Below, in pieces: positions 1-9,126 of a stretch of 64,000 bases of DNA. The notes below the pieces were generated by a model. It ran no database searches. It was given only the letters and a program-made list of their open reading frames with translations, and had not been told where the DNA came from. The position numbers and the translations under genes were made by a program. The stretch lies in the NCBI GenBank assembly GCA_013414795.1, contig CP058732.1, positions 2,519,737 through 2,583,736 on the forward strand. The letters are read 5' to 3'. Positions within the stretch are counted from its first letter, which is position 1. Each line of letters begins with the position of its first letter. The stretch comes from Candidatus Kapaibacterium sp. (lineage in GTDB: Bacteria; Bacteroidota; Ignavibacteria; Kapaibacteriales; UBA2268).

Positions 1-719
1 CCCTGAGAAATGAATATAATCGCCGCAACTATTGCTACCCAAAATGTCAAAATGATTATCTCTACTGGCCAAGGACGTTCGCCCAAAGTGAACACTTGTG
101 AAAATTCTTGATAAAGAGCGGTTGGAAAGCGGGCAACAATGCCAATGAAAATCAACAATGATATTCCGTTGCCAATTCCACGTTCTGTAATTTGTTCACC
201 GAGCCACATTAAAAACATTGTTCCAGCTGTCAACAGAATAATAGTCGAGACAAAGAAAAAGAACCCAGAGGATGGCACGACTGGGAACCCGTTGGCTTCC
301 ATATTAACTAAACGGATGGACATTCCCCAGGATTGGAACATACAAATTGGTACAGTCAAAAGCCGAGTGTATTGATTAATCTTTCTTCGTCCTTCCTCGC
401 CTTCCTTTTGCATTTTTTGAATTTCGGGAATAACTATTCCAGCAAGTTGCATAATAATCGAGGCAGTAATGTATGGCATCACACCAAGAGCAAAAATTGC
501 AGCATTGGAGAATGCCCCGCCAACGAAGAAGTCGAACAATCCAAACAAATCCTGCGCAGCACCTTTGTTAAATGCTTGAAGAACTTGGAAATCCACCCCT
601 GGTAGAGTGATATGGGCTCCTATGCGTGCTACAATTATCGCAAACAAAGTAAAAAGGAGCCTTTGCCGAAGTTCCTCAATTTTCCAGATATTTTGAAAAG
701 TTTCAACAATCTTACTCAT
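1..719 (-). CDS. secY: Protein translocase subunit SecY (partial, C-terminus beyond window)
   Basis: SecY is the channel subunit of the SecYEG translocon in the inner membrane. The start codon is at 719. The translation begins MSKIVETFQNIWKIEELRQR and continues with the family's N-terminal helix, the plug region (around ITLPGVDF) and several hydrophobic spans. About 239 residues are present and the C-terminal half lies outside the window. The ATG overlaps the 3' end of rplO by 8 bases, which indicates translational coupling at the end of the spc-type operon. The gene order rplO-secY is the normal one. Its partner secE is at the other end of the same gene block. Confidence 0.97.
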   Translation of the reverse strand, partial: MSKIVETFQNIWKIEELRQRLLFTLFAIIVARIGAHITLPGVDFQVLQAFNKGAAQDLFGLFDFFVGGAFSNAAIFALGVMPYITASIIMQLAGIVIPEIQKMQKEGEEGRRKINQYTRLLTVPICMFQSWGMSIRLVNMEANGFPVVPSSGFFFFVSTIILLTAGTMFLMWLGEQITERGIGNGISLLIFIGIVARFPTALYQEFSQVFTLGERPWPVEIIILTFWVAIVAAIIFISQ

Positions 720-1173
720 AAATAGCCACCTTGCCTCCTACTGACTCAATCCTTTCAATAGCAGATTTGGAAAACTTATGCGCTTTTATAGTCAATGGCT
801 TGGAAATTCTTCCTTCCCCAAGAATTTTGATTGGTTTGTCCTTTTTGCTTACCAAACCAATCTTGTACATTGTTTCGGGATCTAATTCTTCGGTTTGTAT
901 TTTCCCTTTATCAATAAATTCTTGCACTTTTTCCAAATTTACAATTTGATACTCAACACGGAACTTGTTGTTAAATCCAAATTTTGGGACACGCCTAATC
1001 AAGGGCATTTGCCCACCTTCGAAAGCCAATTTCCGATGGTATCCACTTCTGGATTGATGTCCTTTGGTTCCACGAGTTGCAGAGCCTCCGTGTCCCGACC
1101 CCGGACCTCTTCCAATCCGCTTATCTTTATGTTTTGAACCAGGTGCTGGATGTAAATTTCCAATATGTTTCAT
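712..1173 (-). CDS. rplO: 50S ribosomal protein L15
   Basis: L15 is a large-subunit protein that binds 23S rRNA late in assembly. The glycine-rich, basic N-terminus (GRGPGSGHGG, then GTKGHQSRSG) is the family signature. I chose the ATG at 1173 because AGGTGA lies five bases upstream; a GTG three codons earlier (1182) overlaps that ribosome-binding site and is less likely. The product is 153 residues, normal for the family. It lies between rpmD and secY in the conserved order, and its stop overlaps the secY start. Confidence 0.97.
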   Translation of the reverse strand: MKHIGNLHPAPGSKHKDKRIGRGPGSGHGGSATRGTKGHQSRSGYHRKLAFEGGQMPLIRRVPKFGFNNKFRVEYQIVNLEKVQEFIDKGKIQTEELDPETMYKIGLVSKKDKPIKILGEGRISKPLTIKAHKFSKSAIERIESVGGKVAIYE

Positions 1174-1189
1174 TTTTATCACCTACCAC

Positions 1190-1375
1190 TTATTGTTCAA
1201 TTTCTTCAACTTTAACCAGATGTTTCACAACATTAATCATTCCACGAGTTTGAGGATTATCGGGCAAAATATTAAAATAATTTGGTCGGCCCAATCCCAA
1301 TGCTTCGATTGTTCTCTTCTGCTTTTTGTTTGTTTTGATAATGCTACGAATTTGGGTAACTTTCAACTTTTTCAT
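1190..1375 (-). CDS. rpmD: 50S ribosomal protein L30
   Basis: L30 is a small large-subunit protein of about 60 residues. The sequence shows the typical VTQIRSIIKTNKKQKRTIEALGL core followed by the RGMINVVKHLV region, given here in shortened form. I placed the start at 1375 because CAGAGG lies six bases upstream. A longer frame to 1396 would run into the end of rpsE and add seven unsupported residues. It sits in the usual rpsE-rpmD-rplO order with gaps of 13 and 16 bases. Confidence 0.95.
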   Translation of the reverse strand: MKKLKVTQIRSIIKTNKKQKRTIEALGLGRPNYFNILPDNPQTRGMINVVKHLVKVEEIEQ

Positions 1376-1388
1376 ATTAAACCTCTGA

Positions 1389-1892
1389 TTAACCAAACAG
1401 TACCTTTTGTGGGGAAATTCCTCGTCGAGCAGAAACCTGCCCTATATCCTCCATCATCATCAATGCTTTTAACGTTGCCTTGGTTGTGTTGTGTGGATTT
1501 GACGAACCCAGGCTCTTTGTAAGAACATCCTTTACGCCAGCCAATTCCAACACTGCGCGAATTCCACCAGCGGCTATAACGCCAGTTCCTGGCGACGCAG
1601 GTCGAATGAGAACTTTCGCCGCACCGTACTTACTAATCACCTCGTGTGGAACAGTGTTGTTATGCAAACTAACTTTAACAATATTTTTTTTCGCAGCCTC
1701 GGTTGCTTTATTCACAGCGTCTATAACTTCGGCTGCCTTTCCCATACCAACGCCAACGTGTCCGTTGTAATCGCCAACCACAACAATAGCCGTAAATCCA
1801 AAGCGGCGTCCTCCTTTTACAACCTTGGCTGTTCGCCCAACATAAACCAATTTTTCTTTAAGTTCTAATTCAGAAGCCTTAATCTTTGCCAT
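1389..1892 (-). CDS. rpsE: 30S ribosomal protein S5
   Basis: S5 contributes to decoding accuracy and mRNA entry on the small subunit. The 167-residue product has the double-stranded-RNA-binding N-terminal domain ([19 protein letters not shown]) and the C-terminal domain with [16 protein letters not shown]-like sequence and SLGSSNPHN. Length is normal. It lies between rplR and rpmD, 18 bases after rplR. Confidence 0.97.
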   Translation of the reverse strand: MAKIKASELELKEKLVYVGRTAKVVKGGRRFGFTAIVVVGDYNGHVGVGMGKAAEVIDAVNKATEAAKKNIVKVSLHNNTVPHEVISKYGAAKVLIRPASPGTGVIAAGGIRAVLELAGVKDVLTKSLGSSNPHNTTKATLKALMMMEDIGQVSARRGISPQKVLFG

Positions 1893-1910
1893 ATCATAAC
1901 CTAATTGTTA

Positions 1911-2282
1911 TCAAAATTTCAAACCACCCTCGCGGGCACCTTCTGCAAGGGCTTTCACTCGCCCGTGATAAAGATAGCCGTTTCGGTCGAATGCAACCTT
2001 TTCAATTCCAAGTTTTAAAGCACGTTGAGCAAGCACTTGCCCAACAATTTTTGCTTGTTCAACTTTCTTGCTTGCGCCCGAAAGTTTTTCGCGCACTTCT
2101 TTATCCAGTGTCGAACAAGCAACGAGTGTATGCCCAATATCATCATTAATAACCTGGCAATAAATATGCTTTAGACTTCGGAAAACTGTCAAACGTGGTC
2201 TTTCGGCAGTTCCATAAATTTTCTTTCTTACTCGAAGTTTTCTTCGTGTCCTTCTTACCTTTTTTAATTCCAGTCTATTCAT
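1911..2282 (-). CDS. rplR: 50S ribosomal protein L18
   Basis: L18 binds 5S rRNA together with L5 and helps attach it to the central protuberance. The 123-residue product has the basic N-terminus ([16 protein letters not shown]), the [18 protein letters not shown] strand region and the family's C-terminal [23 protein letters not shown]. Length and position (between rplF and rpsE) are standard. Confidence 0.97.
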   Translation of the reverse strand: MNRLELKKVRRTRRKLRVRKKIYGTAERPRLTVFRSLKHIYCQVINDDIGHTLVACSTLDKEVREKLSGASKKVEQAKIVGQVLAQRALKLGIEKVAFDRNGYLYHGRVKALAEGAREGGLKF

Positions 2283-2313
2283 TTACTATACCATTTCTAT
2301 TTGTGATACTTAA

Positions 2314-2853
2314 CTATTTTGTTCCAGTCTTACCAGCCTTACGTCGTATGTATTGTCCTTGATAGAATATACCCTTACCCTTATAAGGTTCAACCGGTCG
2401 AATTTTCTTTATTTTAGCAGCAACTTCGCCCACTGCTTGTTTATCAATCCCCTTAACAATAATTGTAGTGGGATTAGGTGATTCAATAGTAACACCCTCT
2501 GGGGGAATAAAAAATATAGGATGTGAATACCCAAGGGAAAGAAGAAGCCCCTTGTTCTTCATCTCTGCTTTGTACCCGATACCATTAATCAAAAGAGTCT
2601 TTTCAAAACCCTGGGTAACTCCAATTATCATATTATTCACATAGGCACGCGTCAACCCGTGCAGTGCTCGTGTTTTCTTATCGTCCGCAGTTCTCCCAAA
2701 AGTCAAAACATTACCATCGAGTTTGTAAGTTATATTATCGGGTATATCAAACGACAGTTCCCCTTTGGGACCTCGGACGGTGATTTTTCCGTCGCTAATA
2801 TCCACCTTGACTTTATCGGGTATTTGTATTGGCTTTTTTCCTATTCTTGACAC
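2314..2853 (-). CDS. rplF: 50S ribosomal protein L6
   Basis: L6 sits near the factor-binding site of the 50S subunit. The protein has the two-repeat L6 fold: MSRIGKKPIQIPDKV at the start and VVKGIDKQAVGEVAAKIK followed by EPYKGKGI near the end. The initiation codon is GTG at 2853, with AGGAG eight bases upstream. A nearby ATG (ATGGAACAG) is in another frame. The product is 179 residues. Its neighbours are rpsH upstream and rplR downstream. Confidence 0.97.
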   Translation of the reverse strand: MSRIGKKPIQIPDKVKVDISDGKITVRGPKGELSFDIPDNITYKLDGNVLTFGRTADDKKTRALHGLTRAYVNNMIIGVTQGFEKTLLINGIGYKAEMKNKGLLLSLGYSHPIFFIPPEGVTIESPNPTTIIVKGIDKQAVGEVAAKIKKIRPVEPYKGKGIFYQGQYIRRKAGKTGTK

Positions 2854-2872
2854 TGTTCCATCTCCTAATTAT

Positions 2873-3268
2873 CTACCATACTGTAAAAAGCAATTCGCCG
2901 CCAATGTTCAATTTGCGAGCCATCTTGTCGGTCATTATCCCTCTCGATGTAGATAGCACGGCAATTCCAAGACCATTCTTTACTCGAGGTATCTCGCGAA
3001 CATTAACATAAATTCTTCTTCCGGGCTTACTAATACGCTTCAATTCTTTAATGACTGGTTGTCTATTGTAATACTTCAACTTAATTCTAATCGTCCCTTG
3101 AACATTGTCTTGAATTTTCTCAAAATCCTCGATGTACCCTTGGTCCTTCAATATTTCACAGATAGCCATTTTCATTTTGGAAAATGGCACTTCCACCTCT
3201 TTGTGCCGTGCAGCACTTGCATTTCTTATTCTCGTCAAAAAATCCGCAATTACATCAGTTACAGGCAT
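2873..3268 (-). CDS. rpsH: 30S ribosomal protein S8
   Basis: S8 is a primary 16S rRNA-binding protein; in E. coli it represses spc-operon translation. The 131-residue product has the family N-terminus (TDVIADFLTRIRNA) and the C-terminal SRKPGRR-like and STSRGIMTDKMARKLNIGGE stretch that forms the RNA-binding surface. The spc gene order is conserved. I did not identify an S8-type regulatory RNA here. Confidence 0.97.
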   Translation of the reverse strand: MPVTDVIADFLTRIRNASAARHKEVEVPFSKMKMAICEILKDQGYIEDFEKIQDNVQGTIRIKLKYYNRQPVIKELKRISKPGRRIYVNVREIPRVKNGLGIAVLSTSRGIMTDKMARKLNIGGELLFTVW

Positions 3269-3288
3269 ATTTCACAATTCCTTTATTA

Positions 3289-3558
3289 TTACCAACTTGC
3301 TTTTCTTAATCCTGGAATTTTTCCTTCGAGCGCCATTTGACGCAAAACGTTTCTACAAAGCATAAACTTTCGATAGACTCCGCGTCCACGTCCAGTTACA
3401 CCACATCGGTTCCTAACGCGTACCGGGCTACTGTTCTTAGGTAGTTTTTGCAAACCAACCCAATCGCCAGCCTCTTTCAAAGCCTCGCGTTTGGCTTTAT
3501 ACTTTTCAACCAATCGAATTCGCTTTAAATTTCTTGCTATTACTGCCTTTGTTGCCAT
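3289..3558 (-). CDS. rpsN: 30S ribosomal protein S14 (zinc-independent form)
   Basis: S14 is a small-subunit head protein. At 89 residues it is the long form. It lacks the two CxxC zinc pairs, retaining only isolated cysteines around [12 protein letters not shown] and FMLCR, so it is the C-minus type, as in E. coli. It ends in the usual PGLRKASW. The gene is two bases from the rplE stop, indicating coupled translation. Confidence 0.96.
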   Translation of the reverse strand: MATKAVIARNLKRIRLVEKYKAKREALKEAGDWVGLQKLPKNSSPVRVRNRCGVTGRGRGVYRKFMLCRNVLRQMALEGKIPGLRKASW

Positions 3559-3560
3559 AA

Positions 3561-4217
3561 TTATTCCTTTCTTTGGAATGGAAAACCAAATTCTGAAAGT
3601 AATGCGTAAGATTCTTCATCTGAATTGGAACGAATTACGAAAGTAATATCCAATCCAGTAATCCTTGAAACTTTATCAACATCGATTTCTGGGAAAATGA
3701 TTTGCTCTTTGATACCAACGGAATAATTGCCGTGTCCATCGAAACTTTTATCCGAAAATCCACGGAAGTCGCGAATACGTGGTGCGGCGATATTAATAAA
3801 TCTATCCAGAAATTCATACATTCTTTGTCTTCGTAATGTTACGAAACAACCAATTGGAACACCAGCGCGCAATTTAAAGTTCGAAATTGATTTCTTTGCC
3901 CGTGAAATTGCTGGTCTTTGTCCTGCGATTAACTCTAATTCATTAATTGCATTTAGCAAAAGTCTTTGGTCCTGGGTTGCACCACCTACACCCATATTTA
4001 GAACTATCTTCTCCAATCTTGGTACCTGCATTGGAGACTTATACCCAAACTTCTTCATTAAGTTTGGTACAATAGTATTTTTGTAATATTCATATAGCCT
4101 TGGTACGGGAAATTCCTTTTCCTTTACGTCCTCGAGTCTTTTACCTTCTGGTTTAAATTCTACCTTTTTGGACGCTACCGCTGGTGTTTGGGGTTTCTTT
4201 TTTGTTGCCTGTGCCAT
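3561..4217 (-). CDS. rplE: 50S ribosomal protein L5 with N-terminal extension
   Basis: L5 binds 5S rRNA and contacts the P-site tRNA. The core from about residue 38 ([21 protein letters not shown]) to the end matches the usual protein of about 180 residues, including [10 protein letters not shown] and the [11 protein letters not shown] region. Before it lies a lysine-rich, proline-containing tail of about 37 residues, giving 218 in all. There is no alternative in-frame start at the core boundary, and a GAGG lies about ten bases before the ATG at 4217, so the extension looks genuine. Its role is unknown. Confidence 0.96.
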   Translation of the reverse strand: MAQATKKKPQTPAVASKKVEFKPEGKRLEDVKEKEFPVPRLYEYYKNTIVPNLMKKFGYKSPMQVPRLEKIVLNMGVGGATQDQRLLLNAINELELIAGQRPAISRAKKSISNFKLRAGVPIGCFVTLRRQRMYEFLDRFINIAAPRIRDFRGFSDKSFDGHGNYSVGIKEQIIFPEIDVDKVSRITGLDITFVIRSNSDEESYALLSEFGFPFQRKE

Positions 4218-4236
4218 ATTTATTCAACCTCACTTT

Positions 4237-4557
4237 TTACAAATCTTTACCATTTTTCTTAGAGTAACGAATCTTTACAATTTTACCATCTTTTTCTTCG
4301 AAACGAATACCTATGCGTGTTGGATTCTTATCCGAATCCAAAATCATTACATTAGAATAATGTATCGGCATTTCTTTGCTGACAATGCCACCTTTTGGAT
4401 TTGTTTGCGTTGGTCTTTGGTGTTTCTTTCGAACATTAACACCTTCGACCAAAACTCGCATCTTGTCGGGATAGATTTCAAGAATTCGACCAACCGCCCC
4501 TTTGTCGTTGCCTGCAATTACCTGAACCAAATCGCCTTTTTTCAACTTAAGTTTCAT
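4237..4557 (-). CDS. rplX: 50S ribosomal protein L24
   Basis: L24 initiates 50S assembly by binding the 5' end of 23S rRNA. The 106-residue protein has the KOW motif at its N-terminus ([21 protein letters not shown]) and the following [20 protein letters not shown] segment. AGAGGTGG four bases before the ATG is a strong ribosome-binding site. It lies between rplN and rplE. Confidence 0.97.
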   Translation of the reverse strand: MKLKLKKGDLVQVIAGNDKGAVGRILEIYPDKMRVLVEGVNVRKKHQRPTQTNPKGGIVSKEMPIHYSNVMILDSDKNPTRIGIRFEEKDGKIVKIRYSKKNGKDL

Positions 4558-4567
4558 TTTACCACCT

Positions 4568-4936
4568 CTACAAAACTTCTGGTGCCAAAGATACTATTTT
4601 CATAAAATTCTTTTCTCGAAGTTCTCGCGCAACTGGTCCAAACACGCGAGTTCCCCGCGGCTCGCCTTGATTGTTTAAAATCACAGCAGCGTTGTCGTCG
4701 AAGCGAATAAAGGAACCATCCTTTCTTTTAACTTCTTTCTTAGTTCTGACGACAACCGCACGGCAAACTTCGCCCTTTTTGACTGCCGAATGTGGCAGAG
4801 CAGACTTTACCGAAACAACAATGATATCGCCAACAGTCGCATATCGTTTTTCGTGTCCACCAAGAACACGAATACAGCGAACTTTTTTCGCTCCCGAATT
4901 GTCTGCCACAACTAAATTTGTTTCTTCCTGTATCAT
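4568..4936 (-). CDS. rplN: 50S ribosomal protein L14
   Basis: L14 is a conserved 50S interface protein. The 122-residue product begins [19 protein letters not shown] and contains the expected [20 protein letters not shown] and [13 protein letters not shown] segments. Length is exactly as in most bacteria. A GGAGAGGGG ribosome-binding site precedes the ATG. It lies between rpsQ and rplX. Confidence 0.98.
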   Translation of the reverse strand: MIQEETNLVVADNSGAKKVRCIRVLGGHEKRYATVGDIIVVSVKSALPHSAVKKGEVCRAVVVRTKKEVKRKDGSFIRFDDNAAVILNNQGEPRGTRVFGPVARELREKNFMKIVSLAPEVL

Positions 4937-4947
4937 TGTCCCCTCTC

Positions 4948-5340
4948 CTACTTTGCTCGTTCAACAATTTCTTTCAACATCCAGCGTTTGCGTCGGCTAA
5001 GTGGACGCCATTCTATTATTCGAACTAAATCTCCTACTCGGCATTCATTATGCTCGTCGTGAGCCATAAACTTTTTCGAACGCTTGTAATATTTCTTGTA
5101 CAAAGGATGTTGGACATATCTTTCAACCAGCACAACAATCGTCTTATTTGGTTTATCGGAGACAACCCGACCTTCAAGAATTCGCCGATGTCCAGTCTTC
5201 AACGATTTTGGTGATTTATCCCCGCCTTCCTCCGAAGGCATTCCTTGTAAAGTTTGGCTTTCGGGTTCTGTCTCGACCATTTCAACTTTGCTTTCTTGGA
5301 TATTTTCTTCTTGTACCAAATTATCGTTATTGTTTTCCAT
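4948..5340 (-). CDS. rpsQ: 30S ribosomal protein S17 with acidic N-terminal extension
   Basis: S17 is a primary 16S rRNA-binding protein with an OB fold. The normal core of about 80 residues starts near [20 protein letters not shown] and includes [18 protein letters not shown]. Ahead of it is a tail of about 50 residues rich in Glu, Asn and Ser. If the ATG at 5340 is used, the protein is 130 residues and overlaps rpmC by 14 bases. An AAAGGA lies just before this ATG. Internal Met codons at residues 21 and 34 would shorten but not remove the tail. Confidence 0.94.
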   Translation of the reverse strand: MENNNDNLVQEENIQESKVEMVETEPESQTLQGMPSEEGGDKSPKSLKTGHRRILEGRVVSDKPNKTIVVLVERYVQHPLYKKYYKRSKKFMAHDEHNECRVGDLVRIIEWRPLSRRKRWMLKEIVERAK

Positions 5341-5545
5341 ATTCCTTTGCCCTTTGCCGTTCAGAAATAATAGTTTTTATTCTTGCAATATCTTTTTTCA
5401 AGATTTTCAATGACGCAGTATCTTGTAGTTGACTCAATGAATGTTGAACGCGAAGCCGAGCCAAAGTCTCGACAGACTCGTTCAAAATCCTATTCAATTC
5501 TTCGTCAGTCAATTCCCGCAAATATTTTGCTTTACGTGGTTTCAT
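5327..5545 (-). CDS. rpmC: 50S ribosomal protein L29
   Basis: L29 lies at the polypeptide exit tunnel and forms part of the docking site for trigger factor and SRP. The 72-residue helical-hairpin protein begins [20 protein letters not shown]. It overlaps rplP by four bases (ATGA) at its start and rpsQ by 14 bases at its end, so the three genes are translationally coupled. Confidence 0.96.
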   Translation of the reverse strand: MKPRKAKYLRELTDEELNRILNESVETLARLRVQHSLSQLQDTASLKILKKDIARIKTIISERQRAKEYGKQ

Positions 5546-5961
5546 TCTTCTATATCCACTCGTTGAACAAATTTAGTCTTTATCGGCAGTTTTTGAGCCG
5601 CAAGGCGAAGCGCCTCTTGCGCTCGTTCTTTTGAAACACCACCAACTTCAAACATAATCTTTCCTCTTTTGACAACAGCCACCCAAAACTCGGGGGAACC
5701 TTTACCACTTCCCATACGAGTTTCAAGAGGTTTCTTAGTTACTGGCTTATCTGGAAAAATTCGAATCCAGAGTTTACCTTCACGTTTTAAGTAACGATTT
5801 ATTGCAATACGAGCCGCCTCGATTTGCCTATTGGTAATCCAGGCACCTTCGAGTGCTTTCAACCCATAATTCCCAAAAACTACTGTTGTTCCCCGAGTGG
5901 CAACTCCTCGAACCCTGCCTCTTTGTGTCTTACGATATTTTACTCTTTTTGGTAATAACAT
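5542..5961 (-). CDS. rplP: 50S ribosomal protein L16
   Basis: L16 helps position A-site tRNA on the 50S subunit. The 139-residue product starts [19 protein letters not shown] and contains the conserved [22 protein letters not shown] segment. Length and place (rpsC-rplP-rpmC) are standard. Confidence 0.98.
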   Translation of the reverse strand: MLLPKRVKYRKTQRGRVRGVATRGTTVVFGNYGLKALEGAWITNRQIEAARIAINRYLKREGKLWIRIFPDKPVTKKPLETRMGSGKGSPEFWVAVVKRGKIMFEVGGVSKERAQEALRLAAQKLPIKTKFVQRVDIEE

Positions 5962-5977
5962 AACCCACCTTAAAATT

Positions 5978-6619
5978 TTATGCTAATTGTGGTTTGCCTA
6001 AAATTTCTCCTCGACAAATCCAAACTTTTACTCCAATGCTACCATATATTGTTTGGGCTACTGCAAACCCATAGTCAATGTCGGCGCGTAATGTATGCAA
6101 AGGTATACGACCATCCTTGTATTGTTCGGAGCGTGCCATTTCCGCACCACCCAACCTACCCGAACATTGAACCTTAATACCAACAGCACCCATTTTCATT
6201 GCATTACTTACCGCCATCTTCATTGCTCGACGGAAAGAAACTCGCCCTTCGATTTGCGCCGCAATATTTTCAGCAACAAGAACTGCTTCAAGTTCTGGTC
6301 TTTTAACTTCCGAAATTAATATCTTCACTTCTTTGTTTGTCAAGCGGCGAATTTCTTCTTCCAGTTTTGAAATCTCTTGTCCAGAGCGTCCAATTATCAA
6401 ACCAGGTCGGGAAGAATGTATCGTAATCCGAAGCAATTTTGTTGTTCTTTCAATAACAATTCTCGAAACGCCAGCCCTACGCAAACGATTTTTAATATAA
6501 TTACGAACTTTAATATCTTCGTGAAGTTTTTCCGCAAAGTTTTGCTCATCGTACCAATTTGCGTCCCAACCACGAATAATTCCTAACCTTAACCCGATTG
6601 GATTAGTTTTCTGTCCCAA
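5978..6619 (-). CDS. rpsC: 30S ribosomal protein S3 (TTG start)
   Basis: S3 lines the mRNA entry channel and has helicase-like activity with S4 and S5. The family nearly always begins [11 protein letters not shown]. That sequence is preceded here by TTG at 6619, with a perfect AGGAGG six bases upstream inside the end of rplV. I therefore chose TTG over an in-frame ATG 22 codons earlier. The result is 213 residues with KH domain ([20 protein letters not shown]) and C-terminal S3 domain. It overlaps rplV by 17 bases. Confidence 0.96.
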   Translation of the reverse strand: MGQKTNPIGLRLGIIRGWDANWYDEQNFAEKLHEDIKVRNYIKNRLRRAGVSRIVIERTTKLLRITIHSSRPGLIIGRSGQEISKLEEEIRRLTNKEVKILISEVKRPELEAVLVAENIAAQIEGRVSFRRAMKMAVSNAMKMGAVGIKVQCSGRLGGAEMARSEQYKDGRIPLHTLRADIDYGFAVAQTIYGSIGVKVWICRGEILGKPQLA

Positions 6620-7016
6620 CTTTCTCCTCCTTTTTAACCTTGGACTTAACTTCTTTAGATTTTGTTGGCATTGGCAAATCTTCAACTACAATAGTAATAT
6701 GAGCAGAGCGTTTTCGCAAGCGATATGCTCGGCCCATAGGCGCTGGAAGAATTCTCTTCAAAGTAACGCTTGAATCTACAAAAACCTTTTTAACAAGAAC
6801 ATACTCTGGGTCCAAACTTCCTCTGTCTTTCAAATTTTGCAAATTTGCAACAGCAGAGCGCAGAACTCGTTCGACCTCGATTGCTCCCGCTTTCGGACAG
6901 AATTTCAAAATCGCAAGCGCCTCGGAAACCTTCTTCCCACGAATCAAATCAACAACTACCCTAATCTTCCTAGGGGACATTCTCAAATACCTTTTAATTG
7001 CGCGTGCTTCCATCAT
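6603..7016 (-). CDS. rplV: 50S ribosomal protein L22
   Basis: L22 spans the 50S subunit and forms part of the exit tunnel through its beta-hairpin. The core begins [27 protein letters not shown] (shortened here) and includes the hairpin region [19 protein letters not shown] lysine- and glutamate-rich tail of about 20 residues follows the core. The 3' end contains the ribosome-binding site and start of rpsC. Confidence 0.97.
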   Translation of the reverse strand: MMEARAIKRYLRMSPRKIRVVVDLIRGKKVSEALAILKFCPKAGAIEVERVLRSAVANLQNLKDRGSLDPEYVLVKKVFVDSSVTLKRILPAPMGRAYRLRKRSAHITIVVEDLPMPTKSKEVKSKVKKEEKVGTEN

Positions 7017-7025
7017 TCCTCCTAA

Positions 7026-7316
7026 TTACTTTTTGGCTTGTGCCTTTTGTTCTTTCCTATGACCAGCGTGACCTCGATAGGTTCGCGTGGGCGCAAATTC
7101 TCCCAACTTATGCCCAACCATATTCTCGGTAATATACACGGGGATAAACTTATTACCATTGTGAACCGCAAAAGTGTGCCCAACAAATTCCGGTACAATC
7201 GTAGAGGCTCGGGACCAAGTTTTGATCACTTGTTTCTTTCGGCTTTGGTTCAATGCCTCCACTTTTTTTAACAATTTCCAGTAAACGTATACGCCCTTTT
7301 TTAATGATCTTGACAT
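7026..7316 (-). CDS. rpsS: 30S ribosomal protein S19
   Basis: S19 is in the 30S head and contacts the A-site tRNA and bridge B1a. The 96-residue protein starts [18 protein letters not shown] and contains [18 protein letters not shown] and [14 protein letters not shown], the family signature. It lies between rplB and rplV. Confidence 0.98.
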   Translation of the reverse strand: MSRSLKKGVYVYWKLLKKVEALNQSRKKQVIKTWSRASTIVPEFVGHTFAVHNGNKFIPVYITENMVGHKLGEFAPTRTYRGHAGHRKEQKAQAKK

Positions 7317-7332
7317 AGTCTATACCACTTTT

Positions 7333-8169
7333 TTAACTTTTCCTTCTACGAATAATATATTTATCCGATGGTTTATTTTTCTTACGAGTTTTCAAACCTT
7401 TTGCCAATTGCCCCCAAGGAGAGCGTGGATGTTGTCTTCCACCGCCAGACTTCGAACGTCCTTCGCCACCACCGTTGGGATGGTCGATTGGGTTCATTGC
7501 CATACCACGTGTTTGCGGTCGAATACCAAGCCAGCGAGAGCGCCCAGCCTTTCCAAGCATAATGTTCTCGTGGTCTGGATTGCTAACTCTCCCTATGGTT
7601 GCGTAGCAAGTGTTCAAAATGTTTCGAATTTCCCCAGATGGCAATTTCACTTGCGCATATCTTTCGTCCAAGCCCACCAATTGAGCAAAAACGCCGGCAG
7701 AACGAGCCAATTGACCACCTTTCCCCGGTTTTAATTCAATATTATGAATGAACATACCTATCGGGATATTCTTCAATGGCAAGGCATTTCCGTCTTTGAA
7801 TTCAGCGTCGGGTCCAGCCATAATCTTATCGCCAACCTTCAAACCATCGGGGGCAAGGATATATCTATACTCGCCATCTTCATATTTGATAAGTGCAATT
7901 CTTGCGCTCCTGTTTGGGTCGTATTCAATTGTCTCGACAACAGCGGGAATCCCTCTCTTATCACGCTTGAAATCTATAATTCGATAACGTCTCTTATGTC
8001 GCCCTCCTCGATGGCGAGAAGTTATTCTTCCTGTATTATTTCTACCCCCAGTTCTTTTTAAAGGTACAACCAAAGGTTCATATGGTTTATCTGTTGTAAT
8101 CTCCTCGAATGTGGAGACCGAATAAAATCTTGTACCTGGGGTTATTGGTTTTAAAACTCTAATTCCCAT
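7333..8169 (-). CDS. rplB: 50S ribosomal protein L2
   Basis: L2 is essential for subunit association and supports the peptidyl-transferase centre. The 278-residue protein has the N-terminal OB region ([20 protein letters not shown]) and the C-terminal [18 protein letters not shown] signature, which contains the functionally important histidine. An AAGGTGATGAG ribosome-binding region precedes the ATG. It lies between rplW and rpsS. Confidence 0.98.
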   Translation of the reverse strand: MGIRVLKPITPGTRFYSVSTFEEITTDKPYEPLVVPLKRTGGRNNTGRITSRHRGGRHKRRYRIIDFKRDKRGIPAVVETIEYDPNRSARIALIKYEDGEYRYILAPDGLKVGDKIMAGPDAEFKDGNALPLKNIPIGMFIHNIELKPGKGGQLARSAGVFAQLVGLDERYAQVKLPSGEIRNILNTCYATIGRVSNPDHENIMLGKAGRSRWLGIRPQTRGMAMNPIDHPNGGGEGRSKSGGGRQHPRSPWGQLAKGLKTRKKNKPSDKYIIRRRKS

Positions 8170-8182
8170 CTCATCACCTTAA

Positions 8183-8491
8183 TTATGTTTCTGCTCCAGA
8201 GACCAATTCGATAGAATATCCTTCTTTCAAAGTAACATAGGCTTTCTTCCGCAATGGAGTTCGTCCCAACATTACACCTCTTCGAGTAAATCTTCGGCGA
8301 ACTTTGCCCTTGACTCTAACTGTGCGAACGGATTCAACTTTCACTTCGAACATTTTTTCTACTGCTTGTTTAATTTGAATTTTATTAGCCTTCGGGTCGA
8401 CTTCAAAAACATATTGCCTTTGTTCGCCCAATTTCATTGCCTTTTCGGTTATTATCGGCTTTCTAATTACCTCTATCATCTTTACCACCAT
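8183..8491 (-). CDS. rplW: 50S ribosomal protein L23
   Basis: L23 lies at the tunnel exit and docks trigger factor and SRP. The protein has the family KPIITEKAMKL motif near its N-terminus and the basic KGKVRRRFTRRGVMLGRT loop. The start could be the ATG at 8491 (one base after rplD) or the ATG four codons later at 8479, which has GGTGG upstream. The product is 98 to 102 residues. Confidence 0.96.
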   Translation of the reverse strand: MVVKMIEVIRKPIITEKAMKLGEQRQYVFEVDPKANKIQIKQAVEKMFEVKVESVRTVRVKGKVRRRFTRRGVMLGRTPLRKKAYVTLKEGYSIELVSGAET

Positions 8492-8492
8492 T

Positions 8493-9119
8493 TCAATTTG
8501 TAAAAGTTGCTTGCAGTTGCTCGACTGCGCTCTTGAAAATCAACAATTTTTTATGTGCAAGAATGTGGTATGTTGAAACTTTTTCCGCTTCGAGCACTGA
8601 AACTTTGTCGATATTTCTTGCCGACAAATACAATTCTTCAGCATTTTCTGGAAGAAGAATTAATGTCTTTTCGCCGTTTAGATTCAAATTTTTCAAAACT
8701 TGGTAAAACTCTTTCGTTTTCGGCTTTTCTAATTGAAAGTCTTCTAATACCAGAAGATTACCTTCCTGAAGCCGAAGTGAAAGAGCACTCTTTCGAGCAA
8801 GAGTTTTCAATTTCTTGTTGATTTTCATTGAATAATCACGAGGCTTCGGTCCGTGAATGGTTCCGCCGTGAACCCACAATGGAGAGCGAATAGAACCAGC
8901 ACGAGCCGTACCGCGTCCTTTTTGTCGCCAAGGTTTCTTTCCACCACCACGAACCTCGGAACGTACTTTTGTCTTGTGTGTTCCTTGTCTTTGGTTTGCT
9001 AAAAAGGCAACGACCGCCATATGCATAGCGTGCTCGTGGGGCTCGACAGCAAAAACATCGTCTCGTAATTCTATTTGACCTACAACCTTGCCTTCCTTGG
9101 AATATACATCTACTAACAT
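8493..9119 (-). CDS. rplD: 50S ribosomal protein L4
   Basis: L4 is an early 50S assembly protein whose loop reaches the exit tunnel; in E. coli it also regulates the S10 operon. The 208-residue product has the tunnel-loop signature ([20 protein letters not shown]-like, ending [14 protein letters not shown]). Seven bases separate it from rplC. Confidence 0.97.
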   Translation of the reverse strand: [208 protein letters not shown]

Positions 9120-9126
9120 TTTTCGC

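Noticed and set aside
1064-1522. Plus-strand frame of about 150 codons opposite rplO, rpmD and rpsE
   Set aside because: It lies wholly across well-supported ribosomal protein genes on the other strand, has no recognisable domain and no ribosome-binding site.
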